A stretch of 64,000 nucleotides of DNA from Chamaecyparis obtusa (taxonomy: Eukaryota; Streptophyta; Pinopsida; Cupressales; Cupressaceae): positions 439,001-503,000 of the forward strand of contig BSBK01006738.1 of assembly GCA_027943335.1 (NCBI GenBank). The letters run 5' to 3'. The translations under genes were made by a program, and so were the position numbers. The notes under the pieces are model-generated. The model ran no database searches. It saw only the letters and a program-made list of their open reading frames with translations, and had not been told where the DNA came from. Below, one piece after another: positions 23,449 through 36,797 of this stretch (position 1 is its first letter; the number at the start of each line of letters is the position of its first letter).

Positions 23449-24358
23449 TGTTGGAGATTTGCCAATAGGCCAGTACTGACTGTATGTTTGTCATTGATGA
23501 CAACATATGGAAAGTAGCATGTGTGGAAGTCTTATGCAGTAAGATTTTAGTATATGTATCATGGACATGATATCATGGGCACAGAGGTTAACTATTAGTA
23601 CAGATAGTTATATAGCAGCTTGTGTCAGTAGTGTTCCTGATAGAGTAATGGGTAGTGTTCTGAGTATAGTTGTTCATACAGTTATCATGGAGCCTTGTGC
23701 ACTTGGATATATGTTGAAGATATGTTAGTGATATTTCATTCATGGACGCATAGTCTGATATTTAGTAGAAGTGAAGGTATGCAGTCGCTATTCGCCAGTA
23801 GTAGTTTCTTGTGTTTATTCAAGAGAGTCGACAGAGATTTTATTGGTTCTAGAGTTACGCCTATCTTTTGGGTATGCACCCTTGGATTTAATCTTAGAGA
23901 AGAGTTATTGGTGTTTGGTTAAGAGCGCATGATGTAATTCCACTTGAGGAGAAAGATCCAGTTGTTTTGGTAGAGTCGACAGTGTGTAGCATGCATCTAC
24001 AATTATCTTATTAGATAGGTCCTAGAATGTGTTGCGTGCTTAGTAGAGCCAACTGAATTGTTATTGGAGTGTGTTATGGTTTCTCTAATATGATTTCAAG
24101 GTGGTTCTAATAGGCTGACTTGATTATATCATTTAGAGGAAAGATATTTATAGGTAGTCATTTTTGATTGCTTGAGTGTAGTTCATGATTGATTAAGCAA
24201 AGCAGAGCAGAGTGTGTGAAGTGTTTAACCATCAAAGGAAGGTCTATGTGACCAAGTAAAGTGTTAATGCTATTAATTGGAACTGATCCAGATAGTAGGT
24301 CTAAGCACAGTTCACCAAGATTTAGATATAGTGTGTATCTTTTATTCAGAATGTTGTA
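23449..24358 (+). repeat. 3' LTR of the copia element, truncated
   Basis: Starts TGTTGGAGATTTGCC and follows the 5' LTR to about 24358 (ATTCAGAATGTTGTA), then similarity stops. About 0.4 kb that would include the C-run and the CCTAACA end is missing. Confidence 0.85.
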
Positions 24359-24829
24359 GCCATTTGTCAAGATGGGCTTGTACATCTTTGTCCTATTCAT
24401 GGACTCCTTTTATTCATCATGACTGGCCCATTGACTTCTATCATAATAGAATGTGTCAGCATTAAGACTACTACTTTAAGATTTATGTACTGTGGTCTTA
24501 AGGACTATGTACTGATTACTTGTTTACTACCCCTTATTATTCCTTGTTATCACCAGACCCATGCTCTTGCTGGTCATTACTCTCATTGCTTTCTTTATCA
24601 TTCTTAGCTTAGATAGGGCTACTGAGTCAACCTCAAGTAAGGAAGCTTGAGAGAACATGTCTTATAAGGAAAAATGGCAAGATCTCAATGTTATCATTGT
24701 CATGCAGAAGCTCTCTTTCTATTCTTCTAGTCTTCATGGATAGTACTATGAACTATCATCATCAATACTCTTGCACCTACATCATGGAGGAAATAGAGAA
24801 ATCGGTTACAAACCCATCAATAATATTAT
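24359..24829. other. unidentified DNA between the copia break and the CACTA-like end
   Basis: No match to the other elements in the window and no coding similarity that I recognise. It may be interior sequence of the truncated CACTA element to its right. Confidence 0.35.
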
Positions 24830-25251
24830 TTTTTTTTAACCAAAAATTATTATTGGTCACTTTTTTGACATTTTAATAATAGTTATTTCGATGAGAATGC
24901 TATGTGTTTGACGTCGATTCTGACCACATGTCGTCACAAGAGAGACAAACTGTGTTTTGTGTTTTGATAAGAATGCTATGTGTTTGATGTCGATTTTGAC
25001 AACATTATGGACCCTGATTGGTCGCAATTTTGATGAACATTGGTCGCATAGATAAAAGGTTTGATCTATAATTCTTCCAGGTAATTCAGTTGGTAATTCA
25101 ACCACTAAGGAGGTCAAAATTTTGATGACTATTTTTCCTGTCGTATAATCGATGACAAAAAGTTCAACAATAGTTTTGGTCATCTGTTCGACCAATGGGT
25201 ATCAAAAATTTGACTAATCCTCGTCGAAAAATAGGGTAAAATTTACTAGTG
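24830..25251 (-). mobile_element. CACTA-like DNA transposon terminus, truncated
   Basis: Read on the minus strand from 25251 it begins CACTAGTAAATTTTACCC, followed by TTTTTCGACGAGG. This fits the CACTA terminal repeats of plant En/Spm elements. Inside are subterminal repeats such as GTCAAACACATAGCATTCT (twice, near 24900 and 24975) and many TGACCA and GACC words. No matching opposite terminus is visible in the window. The right edge lies exactly at the start of retained RT sequence of element C, so it was probably inserted there. Confidence 0.55.
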
Positions 25252-26529
25252 CATGGATGGATTTAGTGGCTGCAACTAGATTAAAATAGCACCTGAAGAT
25301 CAAGATAAAATGGAATTCACATGTGTATGGGGACATTTTTCTAGAATGTTATGTCCTTTGGTCTCAAAAATGCAGGAGAAACATATCAATGAGCCATGAC
25401 TACCATATTTCATGATATGATGCATAGATTCCTAGAGGATTGTGTAGATGACATACTTTCAAAATCCCATTCAAGGGAAGAACATGTACCTATTCTGGAA
25501 AATATATTCACAAGGTTGGAGCAATTCAAAGTAAGAATCAATCCCAAGAAATGTGTAATTGGGGTACAATCAGGAAAATTGTTAGGATACATAGTCTCAG
25601 CTAAGGGAATAGAGGTAGACCCCGCAAAAGTAAAATCAATAATGGAAATGGGGGAACCTCAAAATATAAGCCAAATGAGATCACTCCAAGGGAGGATTCA
25701 ATCAATCAGAAGGTTCATATCACAACTAGCGGAGAAATGCCATTCTTTTACTTACCTCCTTCACAAGGACATAGTATTTAGATGGGATGAGAAGTGTGAA
25801 GAACCATTCACATTAACTAAAAAGTACCTAATGAATCCACCTACTTTTTATGCCACCAATAAGAGGGAAGCCATTGATTTTTTACATTTCAGTGATAGAA
25901 CATGCTCTAGGGGCACTCTTGGCTCAAGAGGATGAAAATGGAAAAGGAAAAGCCATCTATTACATAAGTAGAACTTTGGTAAAATATGAGTTGAATTATA
26001 CCTTTATAGAAAGAGAATGTTTGGTGGTAGTTTTTTCTTCTCAAGAACTATGACATTATATGTTATCTCACAAGATCATACTCATAGCAAAAATTGATCC
26101 ATTAAAGTACCTCCTAAGAAAAATGGCCTTGATAGGAAGATTGGCCAAATGGGCCATGGTGTTGAGTGAGTTTGATATTGAATATGTGGATAGAAATTAA
26201 ATCAAAGGACAATTCATAGTAGACCAACTAGCGGAGGCACCATTAGAAGATGAACATCCTATTCAAGTAGAAGTTCCAAATTCAGAGATAATCAATGTTG
26301 AAGCAAAAACATGGAAGTTATACTTTGATGGCTCTTATACCTAACATGGATCAGGAGAAAGAATATTATTAATTACTCCTCAAGGATCAACAATCCCTAA
26401 ATCATACAAGCTACTATTTCCATGTACAAATAATATAGCTGAGTATGAGGCACTAGTAATTGGAATCAAATTAGCCTTGAAATGGAAGGTGACAGAATTG
26501 CAGATATATGGAGATTCTCAATTGGTCAT
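25252..26529 (+). pseudogene. element C pol, RT to second RNase H
   Basis: RT begins at MDGFSGCN, then KNAGETYQ, and CVDDILSK (near 25440), where Tyr of YVDD has become Cys. The thumb and connection have NPKKCVIGVQSGKLLGYIVS. The first RNase H covers ALGALLAQEDENGKGKAIYY and YTFIERECLVVV. The second, archaeal-type RNase H typical of Tat elements has LYFDGSYT, NNIAEYEALVIG and YGDSQLV. Stops and one frameshift near 25850-25900 break it. Element A is inserted immediately after the GDSQLV motif and the sequence resumes at 43192. Confidence 0.9.
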
Positions 26530-27682
26530 TGTATACACTTAAAAATGGCTTCATTAATTGATTAAATATTTATTATTTAATTAATATTGACTTGATAAAT
26601 TAATTAAATATTTATTATTTAATTAATAATTATTCCTCTATTTGTTAAATAAATTATTCAATTTATTTAGTAAATTCGCTAATCCTAAGTCTTTTGATTA
26701 GTCTTATTAAAGTGATTTAATTAAATACACAATCACTTAAATATGACTAAGTTCCCTAGTCCACCTCATCTACCTAGTCACCTGACACATCACTTTAGCT
26801 AAAATAAATAATTATTATTAATTATTTATTAGTAATTATCCTCACCCACACATGTCCTATTCTTAAGGGCTAGGTGGCCTCATAGGACTTGGTCTCATGA
26901 TCACATGTCCTCTCTTAAACTAATTCAAGAGACAATCCCTATTCCTGAGGGGCTTCTCAAGCCACCTCTAAGGGTCAAAGGTGACTCATAGGACACTTGT
27001 GCAAGGAGTCCTCATGAGGAAAAGGTCTCTCCCTCTTTCTCTCTTTGGTCTTTGTGAGACACTTGACATGTGTCTTTCCCTTCCACCTTATTATCCTCCA
27101 TGTCAATGTGAGAGGAACATCATCCCTATTCTCCCTCTCACATTCCAACTACATCCCCCTTTCTCTCAACTCCTTCAACCAAGTCAATCCTAGCCCTAGG
27201 ATCTTCCACCTTTCATTCTCAATCGTAGGATTGTGCCACCTAGGTCTAGATCCTCCAAAAATCTATAAAAGGAGCCTCATTTCCCCTTTGTGAGCTAATA
27301 GGTATTTTTGTAATAGGCATTCAAGCAATCAAGCATCCAAGCATCCAAGCATTATAAGAGAAATCAATCCATATTATCATCATTTCATTTACATTACATC
27401 CATTAGATTGCATAAGCTATTGTGCACTCATTTCATAAAATCTCCACACTTTGGTAGCATCTTGGGAAAAGGCTTCATTTGGAAATCTGAGAGCTCAACC
27501 TCTTCAAGAAATCAAGGCTAGGAGGACAATGGAGACAAGCTGCATGGTAGGTGAAGGTAATTGATTTAGTTTCATCATTTTGTAGTTATTTTTTACTCTT
27601 CATTGTGTTGCATTAGATTGATTTATTGGCTTTCAATAGTTAATTTATCATCTCTAGTTATTAGACATCTAATTTGCATACA
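26530..27682 (+). repeat. 5' LTR of element A
   Basis: 1153 bp, TGTATACACTTAAAAATGG...CTAATTTGCATACA. TATA box CTATAAAAGG at about 27263-27272. It matches the 3' LTR at 42034-43186 and the LTR of element B. Confidence 0.95.
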
Positions 27683-27686
27683 TTTT

Positions 27687-27703
27687 TGGCGCTAGAAGGA
27701 GGG
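27687..27703 (+). promoter_or_regulatory. primer-binding site of element A
   Basis: TGGCGCTAGAAGGAGGG lies 4 bp after the LTR. The leading TGG is complementary to the CCA end of a tRNA. I cannot assign the tRNA species with confidence. Confidence 0.7.
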
Positions 27704-29768
27704 CCCAACCGGGTTTTTCACTTTCAATTTTCAATTTTCTATGTGCAGGTTTTTCTACAGGTTATTTATGCGCATTCATACATGATTCCTGTGCATCCAT
27801 TCATTTCTATTGTGCATCCATTTTCTTACGCCAATATAGTTGCTATTTCTCTTTCTTCAATTTCACTTTCTGTCACATTTTCTGCACATTCGTTAAACTA
27901 TTTTTGCATATGTATTTTTATGTTGTGCATTTATAATAGTTGCACATATACATCATCTCATTGCACATTAGTATCTTTGTGCTACGCATCCATATTTCCT
28001 GCGCATTTATCAAACATTTCTATGCATTTAGTTCAATGTTCTGCGCATTTGTCATTTGTTGTGGTAGACTTAAGTTTTACAGTTGTTTAGATTTTTAGCT
28101 AACATTTTAACAAGTGTATGTTCATTTTGGTAGTATTTAGGCTGTTTTTGCAAGACGTAATCTTGAAGACCCCATTGCTATAAAAAAATTTATAACGGTT
28201 TGGTTGCAAATTGCCAAGGGGTTTGCAAAATAAACTACAATCTTGTTTGGGCTTAAAATAAGACATGTTTTTGCTTTGTGTGTCTTCTTTAGCATAGAAT
28301 CAAGTGTCTATCATGTTTTTCTTAATAAGCTATTTGTAATCCCAAAATTATAACAACGTATCCTCTCCCCTCGCCATTCGTGGATCTTGGGTGTAAGAGA
28401 AATTGTTATAATTTTTAGAGGGTGGTCTTTGGTGGGAAAAGAGGTACTCACCCCAAGGAACAACCCAACAAGTAACAGGCTAAAGCCAAGCCCTTCCAAA
28501 CCGGTATATAAAAAATGCTAGTGTGATTAGTCTCACATTAGATAGGTGTGAATTCATTGTGGCAACCAAAATCTCCTCCAGTACCCTAGTGGTGCATTAA
28601 AGTCCTACTTAGTAGAGGTGAAAGCCTTGCTTTGAAAGGATTGGGAGAGCCCCCTTAATTGGAAAAATGACTTGATCACAACCACCTAAATGGATGTCCT
28701 CACTAAAAGATTTTGTTTAGTGGCCAAAAACCTTCTATTTGCTGGCTCAAGGGGTCACCCAAGCCCATGAAGACACCCCACATTACTCACAGTTCATAGT
28801 AGAGATAGCAGTTCTTTGGGAAGTAATGACCCATTGAATTCAAAACTTGGTGTGTCTGAGAAGTGAGTGCACTATAAGGAGGAGTCCATGCCTCCAAGTT
28901 CCTAGGCTGTCCACTGTGGATTTGTGTGGCTGGATTTTATTATCCTAGTGGGGATTCAGTAGATATCATCCTTGCCAACCATAGGATTGTAAGCGTGTTT
29001 GTGAATTCATATTAGCATAGTTAGATTAAAATAATTTATGTCTTGCGTGTGTGTGTTTATGCATTTTTCATTTGCCAAAAACTAGAAAACATCAAAAAGT
29101 CAGACAAAATTTCCAAATCTTGTAGTTCAAATCAATCAAAAACAAAAACCTAGGCATTCATACCAATTTGTTGTGCATACATTAAACTATTCTGCGCATT
29201 TGATAATTTTTCCATGCATCAGTCACAATTTTCTGCACATCAATCTCATCTTGTTGCACATTTATCAATCTATCCTGCACATTTGTCGCTGCGCATTTAC
29301 AACAGTGAGCATTTTCGCAAACTTTGAAATTTTCAAAATCACTTTTTCAGATACCCATTTTCATCCTTAGTAAGATTCTAGAAAAATAGTCAAGTTACAC
29401 AGACCTCTAATCTTTAGTTTGACCATTTTCATCACTTTTCATCATTCCTTCATCAAGACTCATCACATCATTTTCTTCCAATCTTTGAAATTCTCAATTT
29501 AGTGTTGAAACATTACCTTATCTATCAGATTTTGATCTTTGTGAGTTTACCATATCAAGATATATCATCCTTAACCACCAAACTTACTTAGGTTATTATC
29601 TCTTGATTTCCCTTTGTCATATCATAGTGAGATCTATACCTCCTATTGACTTAGAGTTTATCAAGTTGACTTATCACTTTTCAACACATTTCAATATCTT
29701 TTCTATCAATCACTTTCCATATTTTCTCATCAAAAATCTTTCATCCTACAATCAATTCTCTCAATTTT
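27704..29768 (+). other. untranslated leader of element A with TGCGCA-type clusters
   Basis: About 2 kb without a convincing gene. Two stretches (27742-28060 and 29170-29310) are filled with GCGCATT, TGCACATT and TGTGCAT words at 15-30 bp spacing, similar to the clusters in the 3' antisense region. Between them (28140-29160) is less repetitive sequence. Long leaders are usual for Tat elements. Confidence 0.65.
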
Positions 29769-32700
29769 ATGGTTCAAACTCGATCTCAGAAACTCAAACA
29801 AACCATTAATCTAGAATCCCTAGACAAGATGGAAGGAAATACCAACAACGAAGAAAACCCTTGGTTAAAAGAGCTTCCTAAGAAAACTTCACTTTTTACA
29901 TCCAATGACAAACCCACCAATGACAAACTTAAGGAAGCTTCACAAGATCCTCAATTTTATGATGTCATGGAAAGACTCTTAGGCTTGGATAGAGAGATGT
30001 ATTTCCTCATGCTTTCTCAACAAGGAGCTAAGTTACCAAGTGATTTTGATGTTTCCCATCTTAGAGAACCAGCTCACACAAACACTCAAGAAATCCCTAA
30101 GAGTTCTCAAGATACTCATGGAGCAAAGGAACCCAATCAGCAATCCAATGCTTCTCATAGCCATAAAAAACACACTTCTTCTCAAAATGATCAGCAAAAC
30201 CATGCTTCCCAAAATCATGCATCACAAAACAATGCTTCCCACAACAATGTTTCACAAAACTCTCAAGGAAACACGTTATCTTTGGATCCCATTCTACAAC
30301 AAATCCAGATGCTTCAACAACAAATTTGTGACATCCAAACTAGATCATCAACAAAGAAGTATTCCTTGGATGATATATGTCCTTATCCTTTTGATAAACA
30401 TTTAGAAATGATTCCATTCCCTCCTCATTTTGAGGTACCAAAATTTGATAAATACAAAGGGAATTCAGATCCACAAGACCACATTCGTGAGTTTTGTGCT
30501 TCTTGTATTGAAGTCGCTCACAATGACACTTATCTTATGCGACTATTTCCATGAAGTTTAGGAGGACAAGCCATGGAATGGTTCTCCAAACTTCCCCCAA
30601 GAATCAAATCTTTCAATGAGCTTCTTGACAAACTTGTGACTCATTATTCATATAACATCAAACATGAAGTCACTATGCTTTATCTTTGCAATGCACATCA
30701 AAAGAATGGAGAACCCTTCCTTACTTTTTTGCAAAGATGGTGTCAATTGTTTGCCAAATATCCACAAATGATTCCTGAACAAGAAAAGATGGATATTTTT
30801 GTGCATAACCTTACACCAAAAATGAGTTATAGGTTACAATTGCAATGTCCACCAAACTTCAATAAGCTCATAGAAAATGGTATCAAGATTGAGGAAGCCA
30901 TGGTTAGAAAACGTGAGATAAAACTTTATTCCAAGGACAATGTTGGGTCCTCAAATTCCAATCCCAACAACTATAACAATGACAAATCAAAATTCTAGAA
31001 TTAAAAAAAAATGTTGTCAATGATGGGATTGTTGATAATCTTAATGTCAAACCAACACAACCCCTTCTCAATCTCACAAGTCAGGCCAATGCTACTCAAG
31101 GTACTTACATTAATCAATCAGCAAATCAAAACACCAACAAAGATTCATCTAAACCATGGTTGCCTTTCATGTCACCTCAAAGAAACTTTACTCCTTTAGG
31201 GGAATCTCTCGAATCAGCATTATGGAAGTTAATCACAAAGAAATTCATTATGCTTCTTGAAATGAAAGATTTCAAACCTAGAGTGAAGCCTTCTTGGTGG
31301 GATGAGAATGATTATTGCGAATTTCACAAAGGCAAAGGACATAAAACCAATGATTGCAAAAGGCTCAAAAATGTAATTCAAGACTTAATTGAAAGCGGTG
31401 AAATTAGTGTTGACAGACATACCTCAAATGAATCACATATGGCTTTCAAAGATCCACTTCCTAAGCATGAAAAAGGAGGTTCTTCCAATACTAAGAGTGA
31501 CAATCAAGCCAATTATAATTCCACTCCCTATCGATATATTGGTAACATTTCTGAATGTCATCCTTCTAAGTATTATGCCAATGTCATTACCATCAAAGGA
31601 AAATCAAAGAGTCAACCACTCCATGTTACTACTCATGCTCAATCCAAAGTTACTCTCCAAGGAGTCCAGTCTAAACCAAATGCACCTCACAACAAGTCTG
31701 TTTATGTCCCAAAGTCTACAATGAATATTTCCAACCAATACAACCTTTTGGAACAACTCAAGAAAATACCTGCCCAAATATCCATCTTAGAGCTTTTGCA
31801 TCTATCCCCATCTCATAAAGATATCCTTGAAAAAGCTCTCTTAGAAACCCAAGTCCCCACAAATCTAGATCATGATTAATTTCAAGCTATGGTGGGCCAT
31901 TTAACAACCCCGCATTACCTATCCTTCACTGAGAATGATGACTTAGCTATTACCCAACCTCATAATGCTCCCCTACATATCGAAGTCCTTGTCCAGAGTC
32001 ACAAAATCAAATGAGTACTAATAGATGGAACAGCTGGCTTAAATATCTATACATTGAAACTAGTCCTTGCATTGGGATTCTCTACAAATGTTGTTGATCC
32101 CAAGAAGAAAATCATGATAAAAGCTTATGATGAGGAAGAGCAGTCATCTAAGGGGTCTGTTGTTTTACCAATCAGAGTAGGTCCTATAATCAAAGATGTA
32201 CCTTGCCAAGTCCTAGACATGGATCTTGCTTATAACATTCTCTTGGGAAGACCATGGATTCATTCCATGCAAGTTGTACCATCAACCTATCATCAATGCT
32301 TGAAATTTCCTCATAATGGTCAAGAGGTCACTATCAAAGGAGACACTAATCCATTCCAGTATTGCAGTTCTGTGAAGACATCTGACTCTTTGATACCTTA
32401 TAACCGTACTGGATCTTCTACAACTACACCCAATGATCCTAGTAATATAGCATCAACTTCTAAATCCAATGGGATCAAGATAGATATAAAAGAAAGAAGT
32501 ATGGAAGAATACACTTTAGGTCAAGCTCTTTGCATCATAGACTTACCTTTATCTCCTAGATCATATGGTAGATCTTTGATCACTAAACAACAATCAAAAC
32601 CCCCTTCAACACTTGTTTATGACACATTTATAAGTGGGGGCACAATATCCAAAGAGGTAGTTGAGTGTAATGCTAATCATTTGCTTAAGTCATAGGAGAA

Positions 32701-35700
32701 TGAAGAGAATATCAAACATGAATATATATCACCTGATGTCTATGGTAAAGGGTATACTTTGCTACAAAAGATGGGATACCAAGGTGCTAGACCTATAGGG
32801 TTACAAAGAGAAGGTTTTATCAAACCGATCTTGCAAAATCCAAACTATCAAAGAGACACTACAGGATTAGGATACAAAGGAGAAGGACCAAAAGAACCAA
32901 AAGGAAAAGAAAAGGTCACACCTTTTCATGAGATATCTAAAGCTCATGCCTTACAATTCAGAAGGAATGGTATGTATGTAGATCCTGAGAAACAAAGGAT
33001 AGCACAGAGCATCATTGATAGACTTGGGGATAATGATGATTCTAACTCAAATGATTATGAATGGGATTCACTATCTAATTGTACTACAAAAATAGGAGTT
33101 GATGTTGTCCATCACTATAGTAATGATTACCATGAGGGAGAGAGTTCAAAGACTGACTCACTAGGATTAGCCCCATGAGATACTACTTTTGTCGATTGTG
33201 AGGAAAGTGACCTTTATCTTGCGATAGATGAATCAGATGAGAGTATGGAAATAGAAATTGTTGATACCATCATAACCCTTGACAACTTTTCCATCAATAC
33301 CATCTCTGCCTTTGAAACTGACCCAAATGATCCAATGCCCCTTGTACATCCTAAGCTTATCGATTAGGATTCTCTCGATCATCCAGAACTTGATGTATTC
33401 CATAATGATGATGCAATCATTGACTATCTTGGAATCAGAGATCATTTACCACCAGGGGATCACAAGTCAGGATTTCCAATAGAACTCAATGATATGGCCT
33501 ACTTTGGTGAGAGTGCCAATCCTTTTAGTCATAAAAATAATCAACAGATCTAATGGTGAAAACCACTCAGTGGCAGTATTAGATCCAAAAATAGTAAAAA
33601 GAAATGACGCATCTGATGGTGAAAACCTCTTTGAGGTGCCTGACGATGGAAGGATTGACACTCTTCCCAACTATCTATATCGAGAGCAATCTGCTATTCT
33701 TATAGAACCAACAGTACCTCTTAACATTGGAATAGAAGAGTCTCTGCGCATCCTCAAAGTAGCAGCATCCTTGACAAAATCAAAGAAAGAAGCTTTTGCA
33801 AAAAATTTCAAAGAAACACAAATCAACTTTGCTTGGTCCTATGCTGATATGCCTGGCCTAGATCCAAATCTCATTATGCATCATTTATCTATCAGACCAG
33901 GTGTAAAACCAGTTAAGCAGAAGCTCTGCAAGATGCACCCGCACATTGCACTAATGGTTAAAGTAGAATTGAAGAAGCTCCTAGATGTTGGATTCATTTG
34001 AGCTATTGATTATGCTAAGTGGATTTCAAATATTGTCCCCGTTTCAAAACCAGACAAGTCTATCAAGATTTGTATTGATTTTCGAGATCTTAATAAAGCT
34101 TGTCTGAAAGATGACTTTCCTCTGCCAAATATTGACATTATTGTTGATCTGGTAGCTGGGCATGAGATGTTATCATTAATGGATGGATTTTCTGGCTATA
34201 ACCAAATAAAGATTGCGCCAGAAGACCAAGAGAAGACTACTTTTACTTGTCCATGGGGTACATACTGCTAGAATGTGATGCCTTTTGGCCTCAAAAATGC
34301 TGGAGCAACTTACCAAAGAGCAATGACCACAATCTTTCATGATATGATGCACACCATTATGGAAGATTATGTTGATGACATTTTAGCAAAATCCAAAGAT
34401 AGAGCTGGTCATTTGAGAGTGTTGGATAGAATATTCACCCAAATGGAAAAGTATCAAATTCGACTCAATCCAAAGAAATGTGCATTTGGAGTTACATCTC
34501 GTAAACTGTTAGGGTACATTGTTTCAGCCAAAGGAATTGAAGTAGATCTAGAAAAGGTTAAAGCAATAATGGAGATGGCTTCCCCCACTAACATCAGTCA
34601 GTTAAGATCCTTGCAGGGACATCTCCAATCCATCCGAAGATTTGTTTCTCAACTAGCAGATCGAAGTCATCCCTTTCAACATTTGTTGCATAAAAATATC
34701 TTATTCCAATGGGATGACCAGTGTGAAGTAGCTTTCAAAATCAAGCAATATCTAGCAAATCCTCCAACTCTGATGTCACCAATTCCGGGCAAGCCACTCT
34801 TGCTCTACATTTTAGCTATGGCAGTTTCACTAGGTGTTGTACTGGCTCAACAAGATCATGAAGGAAAATAAAAAGCCATCTATTATATCAGTCGCACCCT
34901 AGTGGGCTATGAGCTAAATTATTCTCCTATAGAAAGAGCATGTCTGGTTGTTGTTTTTGCATCACAGAAGTGGCAACATTACATGTTGTCACATTTAATC
35001 TAGCTCATCACAAAGATTGATCCTTTAAAGTATCTATTAAGAAAAATAGCATTGACCGGCAGATTGGCTAAGTGGGTCATGCTACTTAGCGAATTTGATA
35101 TTGAATATGTAGATAGGAAGGCTATCAAAGGTCAAGTGATAGCAGATCAGCTAGTAGATGCTCCATTAACGGATGACCAGCCTATACATACAGAGTTTCC
35201 TGATGCACACATCTTGGCTTTATCCACACAAACATGGCAACTATATTTTGATGGATCATATACTCAATAGGGTTCAGGAGCTGGTACTCTTTTTGTCACA
35301 CCACAAGGATACACAATTCCCAAATCTTACAAACTACTCTTTTCTTGCACCAACAATGTAGCAGAATATGAAGCCTTGCTGATTGGGTTAAAGATGGCTT
35401 TACAATGGAAAGTAACTGAAATAAATGTCTATGGGGATTCTCAGTTGATTATAAGCCAGGTTAATGATGATTATCAGACTAAAGATGATAAGTTATTACC
35501 ATATAAACATATGGTTGATGACTTCAAACAATATTTCTCAGTCATCACTTTTGAGCAAATTCCTCAGCATGATAACAAGGCTATCGATGCAATGGCAATG
35601 ATTGCTTCTTTGTTTGATACAGAAGATACCAAGGTCCATTTTGAGTTCTTGGTGGAATCCTTGACTTGTCCTGCATATGATGACCCTGATACAAGTATTA

Positions 35701-36690
35701 TATGTCATCTAATTGAACATGACTCCCCAATCTATGGAAAAATCTATTCCTATCTAAAAAATGACATCCTACCTCCTGACTTATCCCGCAATCAAAAATG
35801 AACTTTTCTTAGCAAAGCCTCCCGCTATGTCCTAATGTCTGATACCCTTTATCGGCGAGGTCTTGACGGTACTCTCCTTCGATGTCTCAAGCATGATGAA
35901 GCTCAAACTGCCTTGCGAGACATACATGAGGGTATTTGTGGGACACATTCGAGTGGTCCCTCTTTGGCTAAGAAACTCATGCATATGGGTTATTATTGAC
36001 CTACCATGGAAACAGATTCCTTTCATTTTGCTAGGGCATGTAATAAATGTCAGATACATGGAAACCTTATTCATGCTCCAGTGCAAGAGTTACATCCTTT
36101 TACAACTACCTTGTCATTCAGTTGGTGGGGGCTCGACCTCATGGGCACTATCAACCCTCCATCTTCCAATGGTTAATGATGTTGGTTGTGACTAGCATAT
36201 CCAACTGAATCCAGCCTTGTGGGCTTACCGTACCTCCATCTGTACTCCTACTAGAGCCACCCCATACTCCCTTGTCTATGGATTCGAAGTAGTCCTACCC
36301 CTCAAGGTTGAGTTGCCTTCACTTTGTGTTACTCTCAAAGATTTGATTCCTGATGAAGACTATAGAGTTGCACAGTTGACTGAACTAGAACTGCTAGATG
36401 AATGTCGTCAGAGAGCTTATGATCATTTGAAATTATATCAGCAGCGTATGTCTCGTCAGTATAACAACAAGGTAAAGATCAAAGACTTTCAGCTGGGTGA
36501 CTTAGTCCTTCCTGAAAATCCAAAGAATCAATTGCATCGTGAAAAGAAGGGCAGGTTCGAACCCACTTGGTTAGGTCCTTTTGTAGTTACAACAGTTTAT
36601 GGTTCTGGGGCTTATCAATTGTCCACACCTGAGGGAGATCCTTTGGATGAACCTCTTAACAGTATCCATCTCAAGAAGTTCTATCCTTGA
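29769..36690 (+). pseudogene. element A gag-pol polyprotein with G-patch and dual RNase H
   Basis: Gag begins MVQTRSQKLKQ; its core has GQAMEWFSKLPP and YSYNIKHEV. The knuckle near 31315 is CEFHKGKGHKTNDC. Protease has VLIDGTAGLNIYT (near 32020) and YNILLGRPWIH. A G-patch domain follows (about 32735-32880; GYTLLQKMGYQGA, GLGYKGEG). RT has MDGFSGYNQIKIAPEDQ and YVDDILAK (near 34367). Next come RNase H and a second archaeal-type RNase H (LYFDGSYTQ, NNVAEYEALLIG, YGDSQLII). Integrase keeps its zinc finger and first catalytic Asp region (WWGLDLMG), then jumps near 36173-36190 to LNPALWAYRT, losing about 0.3 kb with the second Asp and the Glu. Stops include 30552, 30996, 32693 and 34869. Frameshifts lie near 31000, 33480 and 35990. 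It ends HLKKFYP. Confidence 0.93.
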
Positions 36691-36772
36691 AATCCCAATG
36701 CAAGGGCTATGTATATATTTTTTAAATTAAAAAAAAATTAAAAAATCAAAAGAAAATTGCAATAAAAGCATG

Positions 36773-36797
36773 TGGTGAAAACCTGGAAACAGGCGCC
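36773..36797 (+). other. post-pol hairpin motif, element A
   Basis: Core GAAAACCTGGAAACAGGCG, 80-110 bp after the pol stop in A-rich sequence. CCTG and CAGG can pair around a GAAA loop. Related motifs follow pol in C (three copies) and occur in D (two) and E (one), with different stem bases that mostly still pair. Confidence 0.6.

Larger units (their letters stand above)
11311..24358 (+). mobile_element. Ty1/copia element, split by a chromovirus, 3' LTR truncated
   Basis: Inserted in LTR F. Its 5' LTR begins TGTTGGAGAT (11311) and ends CCTAACA (18981), interrupted by a chromovirus at 12345-18699. Then come a degraded methionine-tRNA primer site, a decayed gag-pol (19039-23149), purine tracts and a 3' LTR from 23449 that breaks off near 24358. 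With the right end missing, the target duplication cannot be checked. Domain order PR-INT-RT-RH is diagnostic of Ty1/copia. The lineage within copia is not resolved. Confidence 0.9.

Noticed and set aside
27674..28090. Plus-strand frame of 138 codons in the leader of A
   Set aside because: It starts inside the LTR and primer site and is composed of the GCGCATT-type repeats, with no domain and no start context.
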